Source: Saposhnikovia divaricata (Eukaryota > Streptophyta > Magnoliopsida > Apiales > Apiaceae). From it: a DNA stretch of 64,000 nt. Position 1 is the first letter of the stretch. Each line of letters opens with the position of its first letter. Of the stretch, positions 19,042 through 34,905 are shown one piece after another. A program made the translations under genes and the position numbers. Where the stretch lies: the NCBI GenBank assembly GCA_036435485.1, contig CM071595.1, forward strand, positions 106,756,580-106,820,579, given 5' to 3'. A model generated the notes under the pieces. The model saw nothing but the letters and a program-made list of their open reading frames with translations. It did no database searches and was not told the DNA's origin.

Positions 19042-21733
19042 CTGTAAGAACCCTAATTTTTGTAATATTTTCTTTTATATAATATCATATGACATTGTCA
19101 ATTTGGAACCTTTTTAGTCATCCTTGTTGTTTAATGGAATTGATTGTCTGAGAAACTATGTTGTTACATTCACCATGTAAGATAAAGGGAAGGTTGTTGA
19201 AAGCATGAGTCTTATTGTAAGAAAGAATTATAAAACTTGGGACTTGAGAGTTATTGGAGTATTAAAAGATTTATTAGGAATTATGACGAGGAGTTATGGA
19301 TATTCGAGGAATTTACACAATTAAGTACTTACGGAATTACAAGGGAAATCTTTACGCGACAAAATATTATTACGAGAAATTAATTAAGATACGATACGAA
19401 TTAAAGATTAAGTGGCAAGCATTGGTGGAAGAATAATGATACAAGGAAAGATATTGCATGCAAGTCCCATGCAACTAGGTAGTTAGAAAAGCAAACTAGT
19501 AATACAAAGATAACAAGAGAAATAGTGACTAGTTAAGGTGCATTGTCCAAGGAGACAAGGAGGTATGGACTAGGCACTAGACTTGCAACATGTGATACAT
19601 ATACATATACCTAATACATATCACCCAACACACCTTACTTTATTCGACCAACACCAAAAAAAACAAAACAAAAACTCTCTCTTTCCCCCCAAGCTCTTGT
19701 TGCTCTCGGCCCAAGCTCTAGAAAGGGGAAGAAAAATTCTTTTCTTCCACTTCTCATCACTCTTAATTCAAGGCAAAAATCCTAGGTACTCTACACCATA
19801 TAAGAAAGGTATGCTATGAATTCCAACCCTTTTCATCCATTAGTTTTTAAGTTATGAATTGTTGAAGTTTTGATGAATAGTAACAATGTTTAGTTTTCAT
19901 TTAGATCTTGAGTTGTAAGGATTGTAGGAGCACATCCAAGGTGTTCTTGAGACTTGTAAGGCACACCCAAGGCTCCTAGATACTCAAGAAGGTATAAAAA
20001 CCCTAACCCCTCTTGGCCATGTAGTATTTGTGATGTTTAATGTTAGATCCATGGATATTAGTGTAAATCTTGGACATATAAGTTATGGATGATGTAGATC
20101 TTGAGTTTAAATGTTGTGGTTGTGATTTTTAAGCTTGTGGTTAGTGTATGTAACTCCATGTATGCCATAGAGTATGATCTTGGTGGTTTAGATGATGGTT
20201 GTGATGTTTATATAAGATTCTTGAATGGTTAAGTAGTAAAAGCATGCTGAGTAATTTTCCAGGAACTTGTACTATCTTGTAGGAGGGTTTTGAACCCCTA
20301 AATCTTGTCCCCTGAAGGCCTAATATATATTGTTGGAAAGTTATTTGAATGTAGTTTCCAGAAATGTAAGGTTCATGACTAGGTGATGTATAGATTTTGA
20401 GTTATGGCCTGAGAAGTGAAATGTGTTTCTGGAATTCCGAACTGCACTAAATGGTCCCCTTGTGAACCTTGTTTAAACCCCTAAAAATTTATGTAGGATC
20501 ATGGAAACATTAGAGGAACTAGTAAATGCAGTGGTGAAGGCTACCCAAAAAGAATTGGATTAAAATATGTATTTTTCATTTTTATAAAAATGTTAGAGTA
20601 AAATTCGCGCAAGTGAAAAGTCGTAAGTGGAGTGTGATTTTAGAGGGATTGAATATGATTCGGATATGGTAACCAAATTAAGTCGAATAAGTGACGAGCG
20701 TAACCGAGTGATGACATGAACCTATAGTGGGGCTAGAGAGTCATAAGACGAAGTCATTAAGTTAATTTTGTACCCCCTAAAACCTCGCAATTAAAAGAGA
20801 TATTGTTAAGGTACTAACGAACGGCTATTGATTATGTATAGATCATTCCACTCCGCAAGCTCGACCACCCCAACCTCACCAAGGCAAGTTTACTTTTCAA
20901 AACTTACATATATAAGGACTTTCACTGTTGTGTTTGTAGTTTTCAATCGTATCAAATGTTTATGCTTATTGAAGTAATGATGAAATTGAGATGTATAAGC
21001 ACATATATGTTTGCACCCCTTGAACTTAGAATGAAATGTTTTCTTCGGACAACGACTCTAGCAATAGAGGTCGTAGCGATCCATATATACTATTGACCGG
21101 GGAGCGGTATATTATTATATCGTAATTAAATTGCGAAAATCCGAAGGGTCATTCGGGAAGTATCGTATACTTAAGTAATTATTTTTATGTAATCATAAAT
21201 ACTCAAAAATACCTATCTTGGATTAAAAGCTTATTTAATTTAAATAATTATTTTATTAATTATTAATATTAAATCTTAAAATACCATTTATTAATTATTG
21301 TTCATTATTTTAAAGACAAAGCTAATCCAAGATACCCTTAATACTTTCAAACTCGAACTCTTTCGAACTCAAACATTTTCGAAAACCCCCGGTCAGGTTT
21401 TGATTCTTGTACGATTTCTAGAATCAATCAGTCGACTGATGTCGGACCTCAACTACTCAATTTTCATTCAAAATCCAGTTTTAAAAGAAAAAGAAAAAGG
21501 GACTCTGGCAGGTGTGGGGACCGTTGACGAACGATTCCCGGGATGTGTAAGCGGCCGTAAGCCAGGCGGTCCATCAACTATTATTCCGGCTCAGGTGTTG
21601 CCGAAGGATGATTACGAATGTAGTTTTCATCGAGGGTGATTACGGATGTAGTTTTCACCCGGGGATAGTTACGGATGTAGTTTCTATCCTTCTACCGGTA
21701 GAGAAGACCCGCGGATTATTGGACTTGGATGTG

Positions 21734-21748
21734 GCGACTGATCATCGT
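21734..21748 (+). promoter_or_regulatory. conserved LTR motif GCGACTGATCATCGT (3' LTR copy)
   Basis: It is identical to 2377-2391 and to the motifs in the solo LTRs at 47915 and 56539, and follows a CTACCGGTAG sequence about 40 bases upstream. Confidence 0.5.
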
Positions 21749-22109
21749 CAATCCCTGCCAGGTTTTATGTTTTCTTTAAGTCCCATTCCTCCACTTTGGA
21801 AAATGCTCTGACACTGCTTCTTTGGCTTATGTGCCAAGTTGCCGATAGTGTTCTATTTTGATGAGAAAGATGTTGACTCCATGCAGTATCTAGAACTGCA
21901 AGTTTACTTTGAAAACAAGGGCACGTTTTGGTGCACCTTTGAAATTTATCACGATGACAAATGATTTTATAACTGATTGATATAAACGAGTTTAATAACT
22001 CCTAAACACATGTAATGTTATATTGCTTACCTTATACGTATATTCTTGCTGAGCTATAGTTGCTCGTTCTTGCTTGTTTTCAAATTTACAAACACAACAG
22101 TTAAGAGAA

Positions 22110-22313
22110 ATGGCAAGACCCAGACAGACTGCCCGAAAGCAGGTGACTAGACCCGAGGCAGCAGTTGAGATTCCACCGGTAGGCCCCATTAGCCGGATTG
22201 GTTGGCAACTTTTGTTAGTACGTTTTATTTATAAGTATGACCTGTGCAAAGCAGTGTACCGTAACAAACTTTCAAGCCGCCAACTTCGCTTCATATCGAA
22301 GTATTGCTGGTAG
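22110..22313 (+). CDS. small ORF in the 3' LTR with a histone H3 tail-like start
   Basis: It is the partner of 2754-2957, also 67 residues with the same first 40 or so residues. It differs near the end. Its survival as an open frame in both LTRs shows no more than recent common descent. Confidence 0.4.
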   Translation: MARPRQTARKQVTRPEAAVEIPPVGPISRIGWQLLLVRFIYKYDLCKAVYRNKLSSRQLRFISKYCW

Positions 22314-22542
22314 CATAAATGCTATTTAATTCGGTTTGTAATAACTCTGAAACTTTTACTTTTGCTTAATCAAGTGTATGACGTTTATGAGACTCTAACC
22401 TCTGTGTGTGTGTGTGTGCGGTGTGAGTTTTATTGTGGGGTCGATGGCTGTTATATATATTGTGTGCAAGAACAGGTATGTTATTAATGGAAAATGGACC
22501 GTGAGCGCCTAGGTCTCCGACCCCGGATCTAGGGGCGTCACA

Positions 22543-26183
<3,641 letters not shown>

Positions 26184-27864
26184 CATGCATTCCTAGAATG
26201 CGTATCATACACATTTTGAAAGTGATGCATTTCTAGGATGCAATACCATTTATCAAATGCGTATTAATAATATCCATTTTGAAAATATGTAATGCGCCGA
26301 TATTTTTTATCAAAAAATTCAGAAATGGTACTCTCATTAAAAAGTCAAAAGAAAAAAAAAATGTGTTTTTGGCATTTTTTTCAAAATAACTACCCTCTAC
26401 ACTATTGAGTTTTTTTATAAAAAAAACCACTACTGAGTTTTTACATGTTTCTTAAAAATTATCAAGGAATATTTAGTTTCAAATGTTAATGTATCACATG
26501 AGTAACCGCCAATTTTTTCAATAAACTAATAGACATTAAATGTACATTATATGTTCACACATCAAAATATATTATGCATCATATCACATTATTTGGAATA
26601 ATTTTTGGGAAAAAATTGAGTTAACTAATATTGCTCATTTTAAATTTTATAAAATTCATGTAATGCTCAAAATATTTTGATATTTTTAAAGAAGATAGGA
26701 AAAAATAGTATTTTCATAATTAAACGCATACAAATATCTGGTAAAAGGCCAAATGTATATATTTTAAGTTACAGATAAAAGGTAAAATATATAATTATTG
26801 TTATTATATTATTAATTTTTTGTATAAAATAAGTAATAAATTTTTAATAAGAAAGTGTTGTCAAACGGATAAAAATAATCGGATATAAAGAGAGGAGAGA
26901 TAGGAGTGAAAGGAAATAAAGGGTGGCGTGGGGGTAATACTGGAAATCTAAGATTTGAGTTTAGGCAGATTAAAGGGGGTTTGATTGGTTGGGAAAGAAT
27001 GGTAACTAATTGGTAAATACCGCTTTGTTAGGTGTTTGTTTAGTCCATTAAACTTTGGGTGTTTAACTGTTTATGGAAAGGATAATGCCGCTAGAATTGG
27101 TTGAATAAGATGGTCTAGCCGGTTTGTACGTATTTGCTGCTGTAATTTTTTTGTATAAACGAATCAAAATGCCGTCTTACTGAACACTCTCTCCGTTTGG
27201 TCTTGGATGACGGAAATAAAACAAAATTTCCATAAATTAATACTCCCTCCGTTACAATTATTTTATTTTGACCTATTTTAATTATTTTGCGGGGACAATT
27301 TAATTTATAGCCAACACATCTCATGTATAGCAGCAATACATACTGTATGTACAAGTTCAAAACTGTGTGTATATGCTCAATTGCCCGTTGTACACATTTT
27401 GGTCAATTAGTTGTGCTTTAAACAATTTTGATTGGCGTGCTGTGCGAGGATACGTAAGCAATACATAAATAAATTCACGAAAGATACTTGTACTAGTAGT
27501 ATTTGTTTAGCCATTTTATCTATCTTTGACTTGACATCACGCCCAAACGATATTTACAAGATTTGCATTACTTAAAATTCTCAACCATATCTTCTCAAAG
27601 TTTAATGACTAACCTCACTCCCACTCAAGCTTGTATTATACGAGTAGCATCTTTGAACACAAATTTAGGAGTGCTTCACCATCACAAGCCATTAGTATCT
27701 GACTTGTTATAAAATGTCAATATCAAACTGATAAAATATCCCTATCATTTTCAATAATTCATCCTTAGTTCTCATTTTCGAATTTTTCATACTTAAAATT
27801 CTGTTGCTATTGATTATAAAACGGTAAAAATCTTTAGTTGGTCAAGAGGTGGCAAATGTGTTAA
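26184..27864. other. AT-rich non-coding stretch
   Basis: No gene is supported. An isolated Stowaway-like end (CTCCCTCCGT at 27243) lies here without a matching partner nearby. The first 100 bp have two related GCATTCCTAGAATGC-like repeats. Confidence 0.5.
27856..27864. repeat. 9-bp target-site duplication ATGTGTTAA, left copy
   Basis: The same nine bases follow the element at 29321-29329. A 9-bp duplication is typical of Mutator-like transposons. Confidence 0.8.
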
Positions 27865-27997
27865 GGGTTTTTTTTTCTAATATGTCCCATTTTAAAAGTT
27901 CAATTATAATTGTGTCCCATATTTATTTATAATTATAAATATATCCCATTTTTCTAATATGTCCTATTTTTTATTGTAACCATGATTAACTAACTAA

Positions 27998-28382
27998 GAT
28001 CATCTCCAATGGGAGAGATCTCTTAGGTAAAATTTGAAATTACTTACCATAAATAAAAATTATAAAGAATGTGTAAAAAATTTTGCATTCCAATGGGACA
28101 AAACAGTTGTCTATAATTATAGATAATTTCTTGATGTTGGCTATATTTGTCGAACCATTAGAGACCTGTAGTGAATTGCCACATCACTTATTTCTATATT
28201 AAAATTATATATTCCATTAATAACAACTCGAAACATTAATAACATACAATTTTTAAAATATAGTCAATCATTATAGCCAATATCATCGGAACACAATGTC
28301 TTACAGGTTCGACAAATTTTACATAATCAATATTTTATGTAATTTAGTCAATCATTTTTAACTAACGCCATTAGAGATGCTT
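27998..28382. mobile_element. Tourist/PIF-Harbinger-like MITE
   Basis: The ends are imperfect inverted repeats: GATCATCTCCAATGG on the left, and the reverse complement of CCATTAGAGATGCTT on the right. The 3-bp duplication TAA at 27995-27997 and 28383-28385 fits PIF/Harbinger targets. At 385 bp it is too short to encode anything. Confidence 0.65.
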
Positions 28383-28795
28383 TAACTACACATTCTTAAA
28401 AGACATTTTTGTCCTCTTACTTAAATGAAAATTATACTAATTACTACTAACTACAATATATATAGGGTTAATCACATTAAACCTAGGCAGAGTTGAAATT
28501 CTCTCTTCGATCAAAAACTAAAACAATAAAAAAAAAAATTATACAATTAAGAAAACAAAATGAAAAATTTTCTTGGCATTTTTATTCCGCCCAAGTCCCA
28601 TATTAGATACATATTGGGAGTCCATATAATGAGCAGTAAAAATATTAGAAAATATAAGATTCTCTCCACCTTAATCAAATGAATAAATATGCCCTTGCGG
28701 GGCCAGGAGCAGGAGGAGGTGGGTGGAAGAGAAAAATAAGGGGTATTCTAGTATTATTTAATATAAATATATGTATAATTATATGCAGGGTAGTA

Positions 28796-29192
28796 CTCTA
28801 TGGAGAACCACCTTACGTGTAGAACCGTGGAGAACCTTATGAATCTGTAGTAGAACCAATATTTTTTAAATTTTTTTCTGATTCTGTAACAGAACCAAAT
28901 TTTTTTTCCAAAAAAAAAAAAAATCGAGGCTGCCACGTCAACAGTGCTGACGTGGCGATGCCATGTCACCTGCCACGTCATCACTGCTGACGTGGCAGTA
29001 CCATGTCATCGATGACGTCATCATTGATAACGTGGCACTGCCACGTCAGCTTTGCCCAGATTTTTTTTTTTTGTAGAACAAAATTTTTTTTTATAGAACC
29101 AAAAAAATAAAAAAAAAATTTGGATCTATAATAGAATCAGAAATTAGTATAGAATAAGTGGTTCTCCACGTAAGAAGGTTCTCCATAGAACA
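28796..29192. mobile_element. inverted-repeat MITE with an array of ACGT boxes
   Basis: The ends share CTATGGAGAACC...CTTACGT in inverted orientation (28798-28816 against 29167-29187). Between them are poly(T/A) runs and, at 28931-29050, seven ACGT cores set in GCCACGTC/GACGTGGC. I cannot find a clear target duplication, so the superfamily is open; the edges may be off by a few bases. Confidence 0.6.
28931..29050. promoter_or_regulatory. array of seven ACGT (G-box/C-box type) motifs
   Basis: ACGT cores lie at 28935, 28950, 28975, 28990, 29015, 29030 and 29043, most as CCACGTCA or TGACGTGG. Plant bZIP proteins bind such hybrid boxes. Adjacent boxes are inverted and would also form hairpins, so structure could be the real reason for the array. 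Confidence 0.5.
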
Positions 29193-29329
29193 ATGGCCAC
29201 TATATGTATATAAGTTATGTATGAGTTAAATTTAATTATAGGACATATTTATAATTATTAAATAAAGAGGGACATATTTATAATTGACTTGTTAATTTGG
29301 GACATATCAAACTAATACCCATGTGTTAA

Positions 29330-30281
29330 AGATAATTTATGATCTTGCTAAGCCCGTTTTTCTAATATTTTGAATTTTTAAAAAAATTGATTATTTAATA
29401 TGGTATCAGAGTTTTGATTGTGAGAGATTTCATGTTCGAGTCCCTTCTACTCACCAATATTATCATTTTTTGAAATATTGAATTTGTGTGTGCAATGATG
29501 GGCATAAAAAGAGATGAGATCCCCATCTAGTATTGAAAATCGAACCGGCCGGACGTTAAGATCAAAAAAGCATTAACAACCTAATAATTCACTATTTGAT
29601 CCAAATAATAGGTCTTGAAATGAAGGGATATTAAGATAATATATATCATCCTACTAAGCTCACTTTCCAAATATCTTAAAATTTAGGAGAACGGTTACCT
29701 AACAAAATGTTTTTATTAATTTCTCAAAAACAATTACATTATGATGAATGTTGAACGTCTACATAGTGGCAGTAGTTGAAGTTTCCATCTCAATGTTCTA
29801 TATCCAAGCATAGGCATCATTTGTGTTCATTTGAGTTTGAACCGAAGCGTTCAAAGAAGTTGAATGCAATAAATATAAGCATAAATTTAAGCAAACAAAG
29901 TGCCTTTGTTTGTTGGAAATTTCAAAAAGAAATAGAATGTGAAATTAATAATGTAGATATAGGGTCCTATCTTTAGTTCAAGTATCTCACATGTCGTGTT
30001 CGTTACCAATACTATTTCTTTTCTTATGTCAATTAGACCATCATGGGTTCGTGAAGTGACACGTTACCTATGTACTAATTTATACATACAAGAATTTGTA
30101 GACATGTATAGCATTAAATTCATGGCATAACACAATTTTGGAACTAATGTAACTGTTTTAACTAAATGCATCGAATAAATACTCGACGCATTTGGGTGAC
30201 ACCTAAGATTTAATATGCTAATATTAGATAATCTCAACCGATGGATAAACCGTGATGCAACATACTAATGTTACTGTTTTA
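29330..30281. other. AT-rich non-coding stretch left of the Tat-like element
   Basis: I see no supported gene. The small open frame at 29776-29976 has no family signature. A tRNA-like box B (TGTTCGAGTCCC near 29433) occurs without a good box A. Confidence 0.4.
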
Positions 30282-30286
30282 CATTG
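30282..30286. repeat. target-site duplication CATTG, left copy (Tat-like element)
   Basis: It is repeated at 38905-38909 directly after the 3' LTR. Confidence 0.9.
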
Positions 30287-31314
30287 TGTTATGCCCAAAA
30301 TTCGGTTCGGGTATTCTAAAATGGATCCGGGTCAGATACGGGTTTAATTTGGGGATTTTCATAATAAATTAGGGTTTTGGCATAGATTGAAGAAACCAGG
30401 CCGCGCCCTCACTTTCCTTATAGGGAGAGCGCGCCCTAATTGATACTTCCATATCAGAGATTTCTACTCAAGCTGGAATTCTACTCAAGATGGAATTCTA
30501 CTCAAGTTTTTATAGTTTTTAATGAAGGATTCTACTTAAGCTTGGATTCCACTCAAGCTTGGATTCCACTCAGGCTTAAATTCCAATAGATATTGAAGAA
30601 TTCCCTCCTGTCGTATCTCAGGAGGGGGATGTCCGTCGCAGAAGGCCTCCAGGGGTTTGCCTGGATATAAGGACCCTTCTTAGACACTAAGGGCGCGCCC
30701 TAAGGTGGAAAGATGGGGACTTTCTGGTGTGTGCTTTGGGAGCTCTGTTCCTGTAGCCAATGAGCGCGCTCTCATTGGGGAACTTTGGAGTAATCCTGCA
30801 CTTTGCACCCAAAAGCTCCGGATCACCTGTCCTGCTATCTGGTGGGTGCTTCTCATTCGGGGGACAGGGATGCGTTCTGCACTTGGGGTAAACCACGGCT
30901 ATACCTGCATCCTTGAAATCAAGAAATAGCTGGTAGCAGATAGGACTAGTCCTCGACGGGGGAAGTTTCCTTATCTGTGAAGTCTTGAGATCTTGGATGA
31001 GCCTTGGGCCTTTTGTGGTTAGGCCTCATAGTAGAACATTCCGGAAGCTAGACCGACAATCCAAGCCCAATTGGGTTTCTTGCTCTCCAAGAACTACGTG
31101 GGCTTGATCCTCTATAAATATAGAGGTACGTAGGCAAATTGAGGGGGATGGAAGCGAAGAGCTACGAGCCACCACCAATAACCCTCTCAATCTCAGCCCC
31201 AATTCATCACAACCACCACACTCCGGCGACTTATCCGGCGAAGAACCACCATCATAGATCTTGATTCCGGCGACAGACCTCAAACTTTGTTGTTACCAAA
31301 ATCCTCCGTCAACA
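30287..31314 (+). repeat. 5' LTR of the Tat-like element
   Basis: It starts TGTTATGCCC and ends CGTCAACA, 1028 bp. It holds 18-bp repeats at about 30465-30590 (ATTCTACTCAAG type), two GCGCGCCC motifs, and a TATA box at 31113-31120 about 200 bp before the end. Confidence 0.93.
31113..31120 (+). promoter_or_regulatory. TATA box of the Tat-like LTR
   Basis: TATAAATA sits inside the palindrome CTATAAATATAG and is repeated in the 3' LTR at 38703-38710. It is the likely core promoter of the element. Confidence 0.6.
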
Positions 31315-31316
31315 AA

Positions 31317-31335
31317 TTGGCGCTAGAAGGAGGGG
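31317..31335 (+). other. primer binding site of the Tat-like element
   Basis: The run beginning TTGGCGCTAGAAGGAGG lies two bases after the LTR. TTGGCGC starts are usual in Tat/Athila-group elements, which do not use initiator Met tRNA. I did not determine the tRNA. Confidence 0.65.
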
Positions 31336-32733
31336 TGCTGATTAAGATCATAATCCAAGGAGGATGGATTTCTCACCACGATGAAGGTTCTTAAGAAACG
31401 ACAAGCAAGATCTAAGGAATAGCCCTCGATAGGGTTGCAGATCTGCAGCAACGGAGAAGATCCAAGGATGGCGATTTCTGGCAGGGGGGTCGAACAAGAT
31501 CTGAAGCTGAACTGATTTTTAGGCTGCTGCTGCAAAAAGATAGTTCCGATTATCTCGAAGGCGGTGATTTCCGATCAGCAGCTTTGAACTAAGTTTTTCA
31601 AGGGGAGATTCCGAATATGATTCAAGGAAGGATGTTCCAAGAAAGAGACGCAATTATCGAGATCTCGTCCTCATCACGGAGGGCGCGCCCTCACTATCAG
31701 GATGCATCCTCAAGAAATCTGAGGGCGCGCCCTAAGGGTGGTATCCAAGGTTCAGATAATTTCCAACAAGTTATGGGAGAATTCAATGACTAAACACGCC
31801 CTCATCTCCAGGATGCCTCCTCCAGGTTACGATTCTCATCATGGTTTGAAGATATGGTCTCAAGTATGGCTTAATTGATGATGGGTCATCGATCTTGGAG
31901 TTAAAATATATGAAAATTCGTATGTATTGTGCTGCACGCGCTACCTACACTATTTGGGTCATATCTTGAGTTCTAGAAGTCTGATTTGGACGATTTTACA
32001 GCCCACGCGAAGTTTATTAAATTCTCGTTAACCCAAAGGTGTTACCATCAGAAGAATTTGGCTGGAATCAGTCCGAAACTGGAGAAGAAGGACAACTACG
32101 AATTTTTAATAAAGAATTCTACTTGGTTTAGTAAACCTATTGGTAATTGGTTTAGGATGAAATCCACATCCTATTCTGAGAAGGAGGTTATGGTGAAAGT
32201 TAGCACATGAGAAGATTGGGATGCAAACACATGAAGATGGAATCTTACGTATATGAGACACAATTATCAGGAGTTGCATCTTTATCTCATGGGGCGTCTA
32301 CCAGTATTCTACTTTCAAGTGGAGAAACACATGAAGCTGCATATTCATCTCTCATCATCTCTGAAGGCGCGCCCACATGTCTTTAAAGGAGGGCTACCAT
32401 ATAAGAGAAAAGTTTCAAATATGTTTGAGAGGCGCGCCACCCTCTGACAGGGCACGCTCACAGGAAGGAGGTCACGTTAATAGAAGCCTCAAAGATTTTC
32501 TAAAAAGGTGTAGCATCTCTTATTAAGGCCGCACTGCCAGGACGCGCCACAGGGCGCACTCATGGAAGATGATATAGAAGAAAAAGTTGCAAAAGGTGAG
32601 TTTTGCTAATTCAAGCAGAGCATGCCTCAAAAAGATTATTAAGTAGCGCGCCTTCCCCTGACTGGGCGCGCCTCCAGGTAATATCCAACCTCTACATTAT
32701 TTTGCTCTATATATTTATTGCATGTATAAAGTT

Positions 32734-32810
32734 ACAGGGGTTTACCTGGTGAGAAGGCCTACAGGGGTTTGCCTGGTGAGAAGGCCTACACGGGTTTGCC
32801 TGGCCAGAAG
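32734..32810 (+). repeat. 27-bp tandem repeat, 2.9 units
   Basis: Units containing GGGGTTTRCCTGGTGAGAAG start at 32734, 32761 and 32788. A related segment (GGCCTCCAGGGGTTTGCCTG) lies in both LTRs near 30642 and 38232, so the array seems to derive from LTR sequence. Confidence 0.8.
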
Positions 32811-33409
32811 AAAGGGGAACACTTGGAATCGAGGCCCCGTGATCCACAGCGCGTGCCCCCTGATCATCAGGTTGAGGCCCCAAGGTCGTGAGCAAGCCCC
32901 TCTATGAAGAAAAAATACTTTGCTACAGAGGACGCGCCCTCGTATCTACAATGACCTGGAAGATAGGTATCAGGGCGCGCCCTAACTTAACAACCTCATG
33001 TTGTGGCTTCGTCTGCTAGTATGATCGCAACGATCCATGGCATATCTTTTGTTTGAAGAAAATTGTATTGATGTGCGGCCCCATGAATCTTAGGATGTGC
33101 CCCCTGATAGGCAGGTTGAGGCCCCAAGGTCATGAGTGAGCCCCTCTACCCAAGAATGACATTCATCCGGACTAGAAGAGACTTTGTCATTGCCCTCATC
33201 CATATAGGGCGCGCCCTAAGCAACAGGGCGCGTCCTCAGCAACTCCAACGGCTCTCTCTTAAAATTCCCCTCTTGGGATGCCTTTTTAAGAGACGCTTCT
33301 TTAAGGAATGATATTCTGATGCTGGGGGGTAGTATCGATGCACCTCCCTAGCCCTACGTATACATGTATTTCATGATAATTTGTGTGAACAGCGGAATAC
33401 CCCCACGGG

Positions 33410-33565
33410 GATGCCTCTTCGTGAGATGCCTTTCATAGGATGCCTCCTTGTGAGATGCCTCTTCGTGAGATGCCCTTTGTTGGATGCCTCCTAGTGAGAT
33501 GCCTCTTCGAGAGATGTTATTCATAGGATGCCTCATTTTGAGATGCCACTTCATGGGATGAGATA
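33410..33565 (+). repeat. array of 14-15-bp GATGCC units
   Basis: About ten imperfect units of the type GATGCCTCTTCGTGA run end to end. Units have no unique spacers, so this is a minisatellite. Confidence 0.85.
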
Positions 33566-34556
33566 TGAAGTAGCCCGTGACCGGAGAATGCACTCTTTCT
33601 ACCAGAAATTGATTGAAGTAGAACAATGCCAGAATAGTAGACTACAAGGTAAATTAATTACCTCCTAGTCTAGGGGGGTAGTCCATGTACACTTTCCCTA
33701 GCCTTAGTTGAGTGAAATTTTCAACTTTTTCGAGATTACAAGATTATGCTTGTAGGGCGAGCCCCGAAGGGTGAGTTTGAATAGTTCTCGTCAATGGAGG
33801 ATGCGCCCTTGAGTAGAAGATTCGATGCGGAACTTTTTCTTGTAAGCATGCAAGCTTTCCCTCTTTTGAGGACGCGCCTTCTATCACCACATCCTTTTGA
33901 AGCTCTAGTGCAATTCTCTTAGATTTGATGGATGCAGCCTCCGAACTCTAAAGTCATCAATCCACTTGATAGTATCTTGATCAAATTTGGATATGTCTCA
34001 CAATCAAGGTGGAGGTTCTCATGAAGAAAATGGTTATGATTTTGAAGATAGCTTGGGGGTAATCAAGCTCGTCACGAAGCTTATATTCCGGAAGAGATCC
34101 CTGATCCCCCACACTATTGTGGAAATCCGGCTACCGGTGGACAACCGCCCGTTCTTATTAGCAACGTGGAGTTGATGGAGCAGTTATATCATATGGGTAC
34201 TACCATAAATAACTTCGGGGCAAGATTGGATTCAGTGGAGCAAGAGCAAGGAAGTAGGAGAAAATCTCGGAGTATTCCACGAAATCACCGTCAAACAGGG
34301 AAAGCTTTTCAAGTTGAGGAAAGCTCTCGAAGAGGTGAAGAAGTGCAAGAACAGAGGTTTCAATTGTATGTCAGATGTTCAAGAGAGAGCGCGCCCTCAT
34401 CCTCATCGTTCTGGGCGCCCGCTAGTGAAATCCAGCGGGATGAAGAGAGAATGTCTAGGGATAAGAAAGACTTTGCAAGCTTGAAGAAACTCTTAGGGAT
34501 GATGATCTAAGGATGGTACTCCTTGAGCATCAGAAGAAATAGAAGCACTTGGAATT

Positions 34557-34710
34557 GAGGCCCCGTAATCCACAGTGCGAGCCCCCTGATTACAGGTCGA
34601 GGCTCCTTTCACATGAGCGAGCCTTTCCTCAAGATGGTGATCCACAGTGCGCGCCCCCTGTTAACAACAGGTCGCGGCCCCTTGGACTTGAACAAGCTCC
34701 TCATCATGAT
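34557..34710 (+). repeat. two ~75-bp GAGGCCCC-type repeats within gag
   Basis: Units start at about 34557 and 34632. Both hold a block like GATCCACAGTGCG and CCCCCTG, and a GGTCGAGGC-type block. Relatives lie in the leader at about 32830 and 33076. In gag they are read as similar peptides (NPQCEPPDYRSR and DPQCAPPVNNRSR). Confidence 0.75.
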
Positions 34711-34905
34711 AATACTGGAAGAAGAGGAAACCGTTATGACGGTGATAGAAGAATGGAGTTATATCGAGGAAACGGGCAATCGCGTAATCAGGGCGCGCCC
34801 TCTGGTGATAGGTCACCTCATATCCATCAGATTCCCTCAAGCACCTCTAATGAGTCCAGGTCGAGGACGCGCCCTCCTTTAGGGGAACAGTATCAGAGAG
34901 GCTCT

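Larger units (their letters stand above)
1..22542 (+). mobile_element. Tekay/Del-type chromovirus (Ty3/gypsy), 5' end outside the window
   Basis: The element has two LTRs of about 3.5 kb, an initiator-methionine-type primer site, an extra ORF, a gag-pol frame ending in a chromodomain, and a purine tract before the 3' LTR. Base 1 aligns with base 19358 of the 3' LTR, so about 315 bp of the 5' LTR lie outside the window. Without the copia insertion at 3756-13187 it would be about 13.4 kb long. Placement in the Tekay lineage rests on the long LTRs, the CCHC/RT/integrase order and the C-terminal chromodomain. The LTRs differ at scattered sites, so the insertion is not very recent. Confidence 0.93.
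19043..22542 (+). repeat. 3' LTR of the chromovirus
   Basis: The LTR is 3500 bp, begins TGTAAGAACCC and ends GTCACA. It carries the same 28-bp triplication, conserved 15-mer, hairpin and short ORF as the 5' copy. The flank begins TTAAG, the expected target duplication, but its partner lies outside the window. Confidence 0.93.
27865..29320. mobile_element. Mutator-like non-autonomous element containing two smaller elements
   Basis: The ends are inverted repeats of roughly 80-100 bp that share TATGTCCCA...TCAATTATAA...TGTCCC (27880-27960 against 29230-29310). They are flanked by a 9-bp duplication. The interior holds no transposase frame. Two further inverted-repeat elements, at 27998-28382 and 28796-29192, inserted into it and roughly doubled its length. 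Confidence 0.75.
31336..33956 (+). other. long leader of the Tat-like element
   Basis: About 2.6 kb lies between primer site and gag without a supported ORF. It carries GCGCGCC motifs about every 200-300 bp, 27-bp repeats (32734-32810), two GAGGCCCC-type 75-bp repeats (about 32830 and 33076), and an array of GATGCC units (33410-33565). Confidence 0.7.

Noticed and set aside
29400..29460. Possible second SINE (TGGTATCAGAG and GTTCGAGTCCC)
   Set aside because: Box A is poor, and no target duplication or defined ends were found.
33410..33565. Regular array that could look like a CRISPR
   Set aside because: Units are 14-15 bp with no unique spacers, in a plant retrotransposon; it is a minisatellite.
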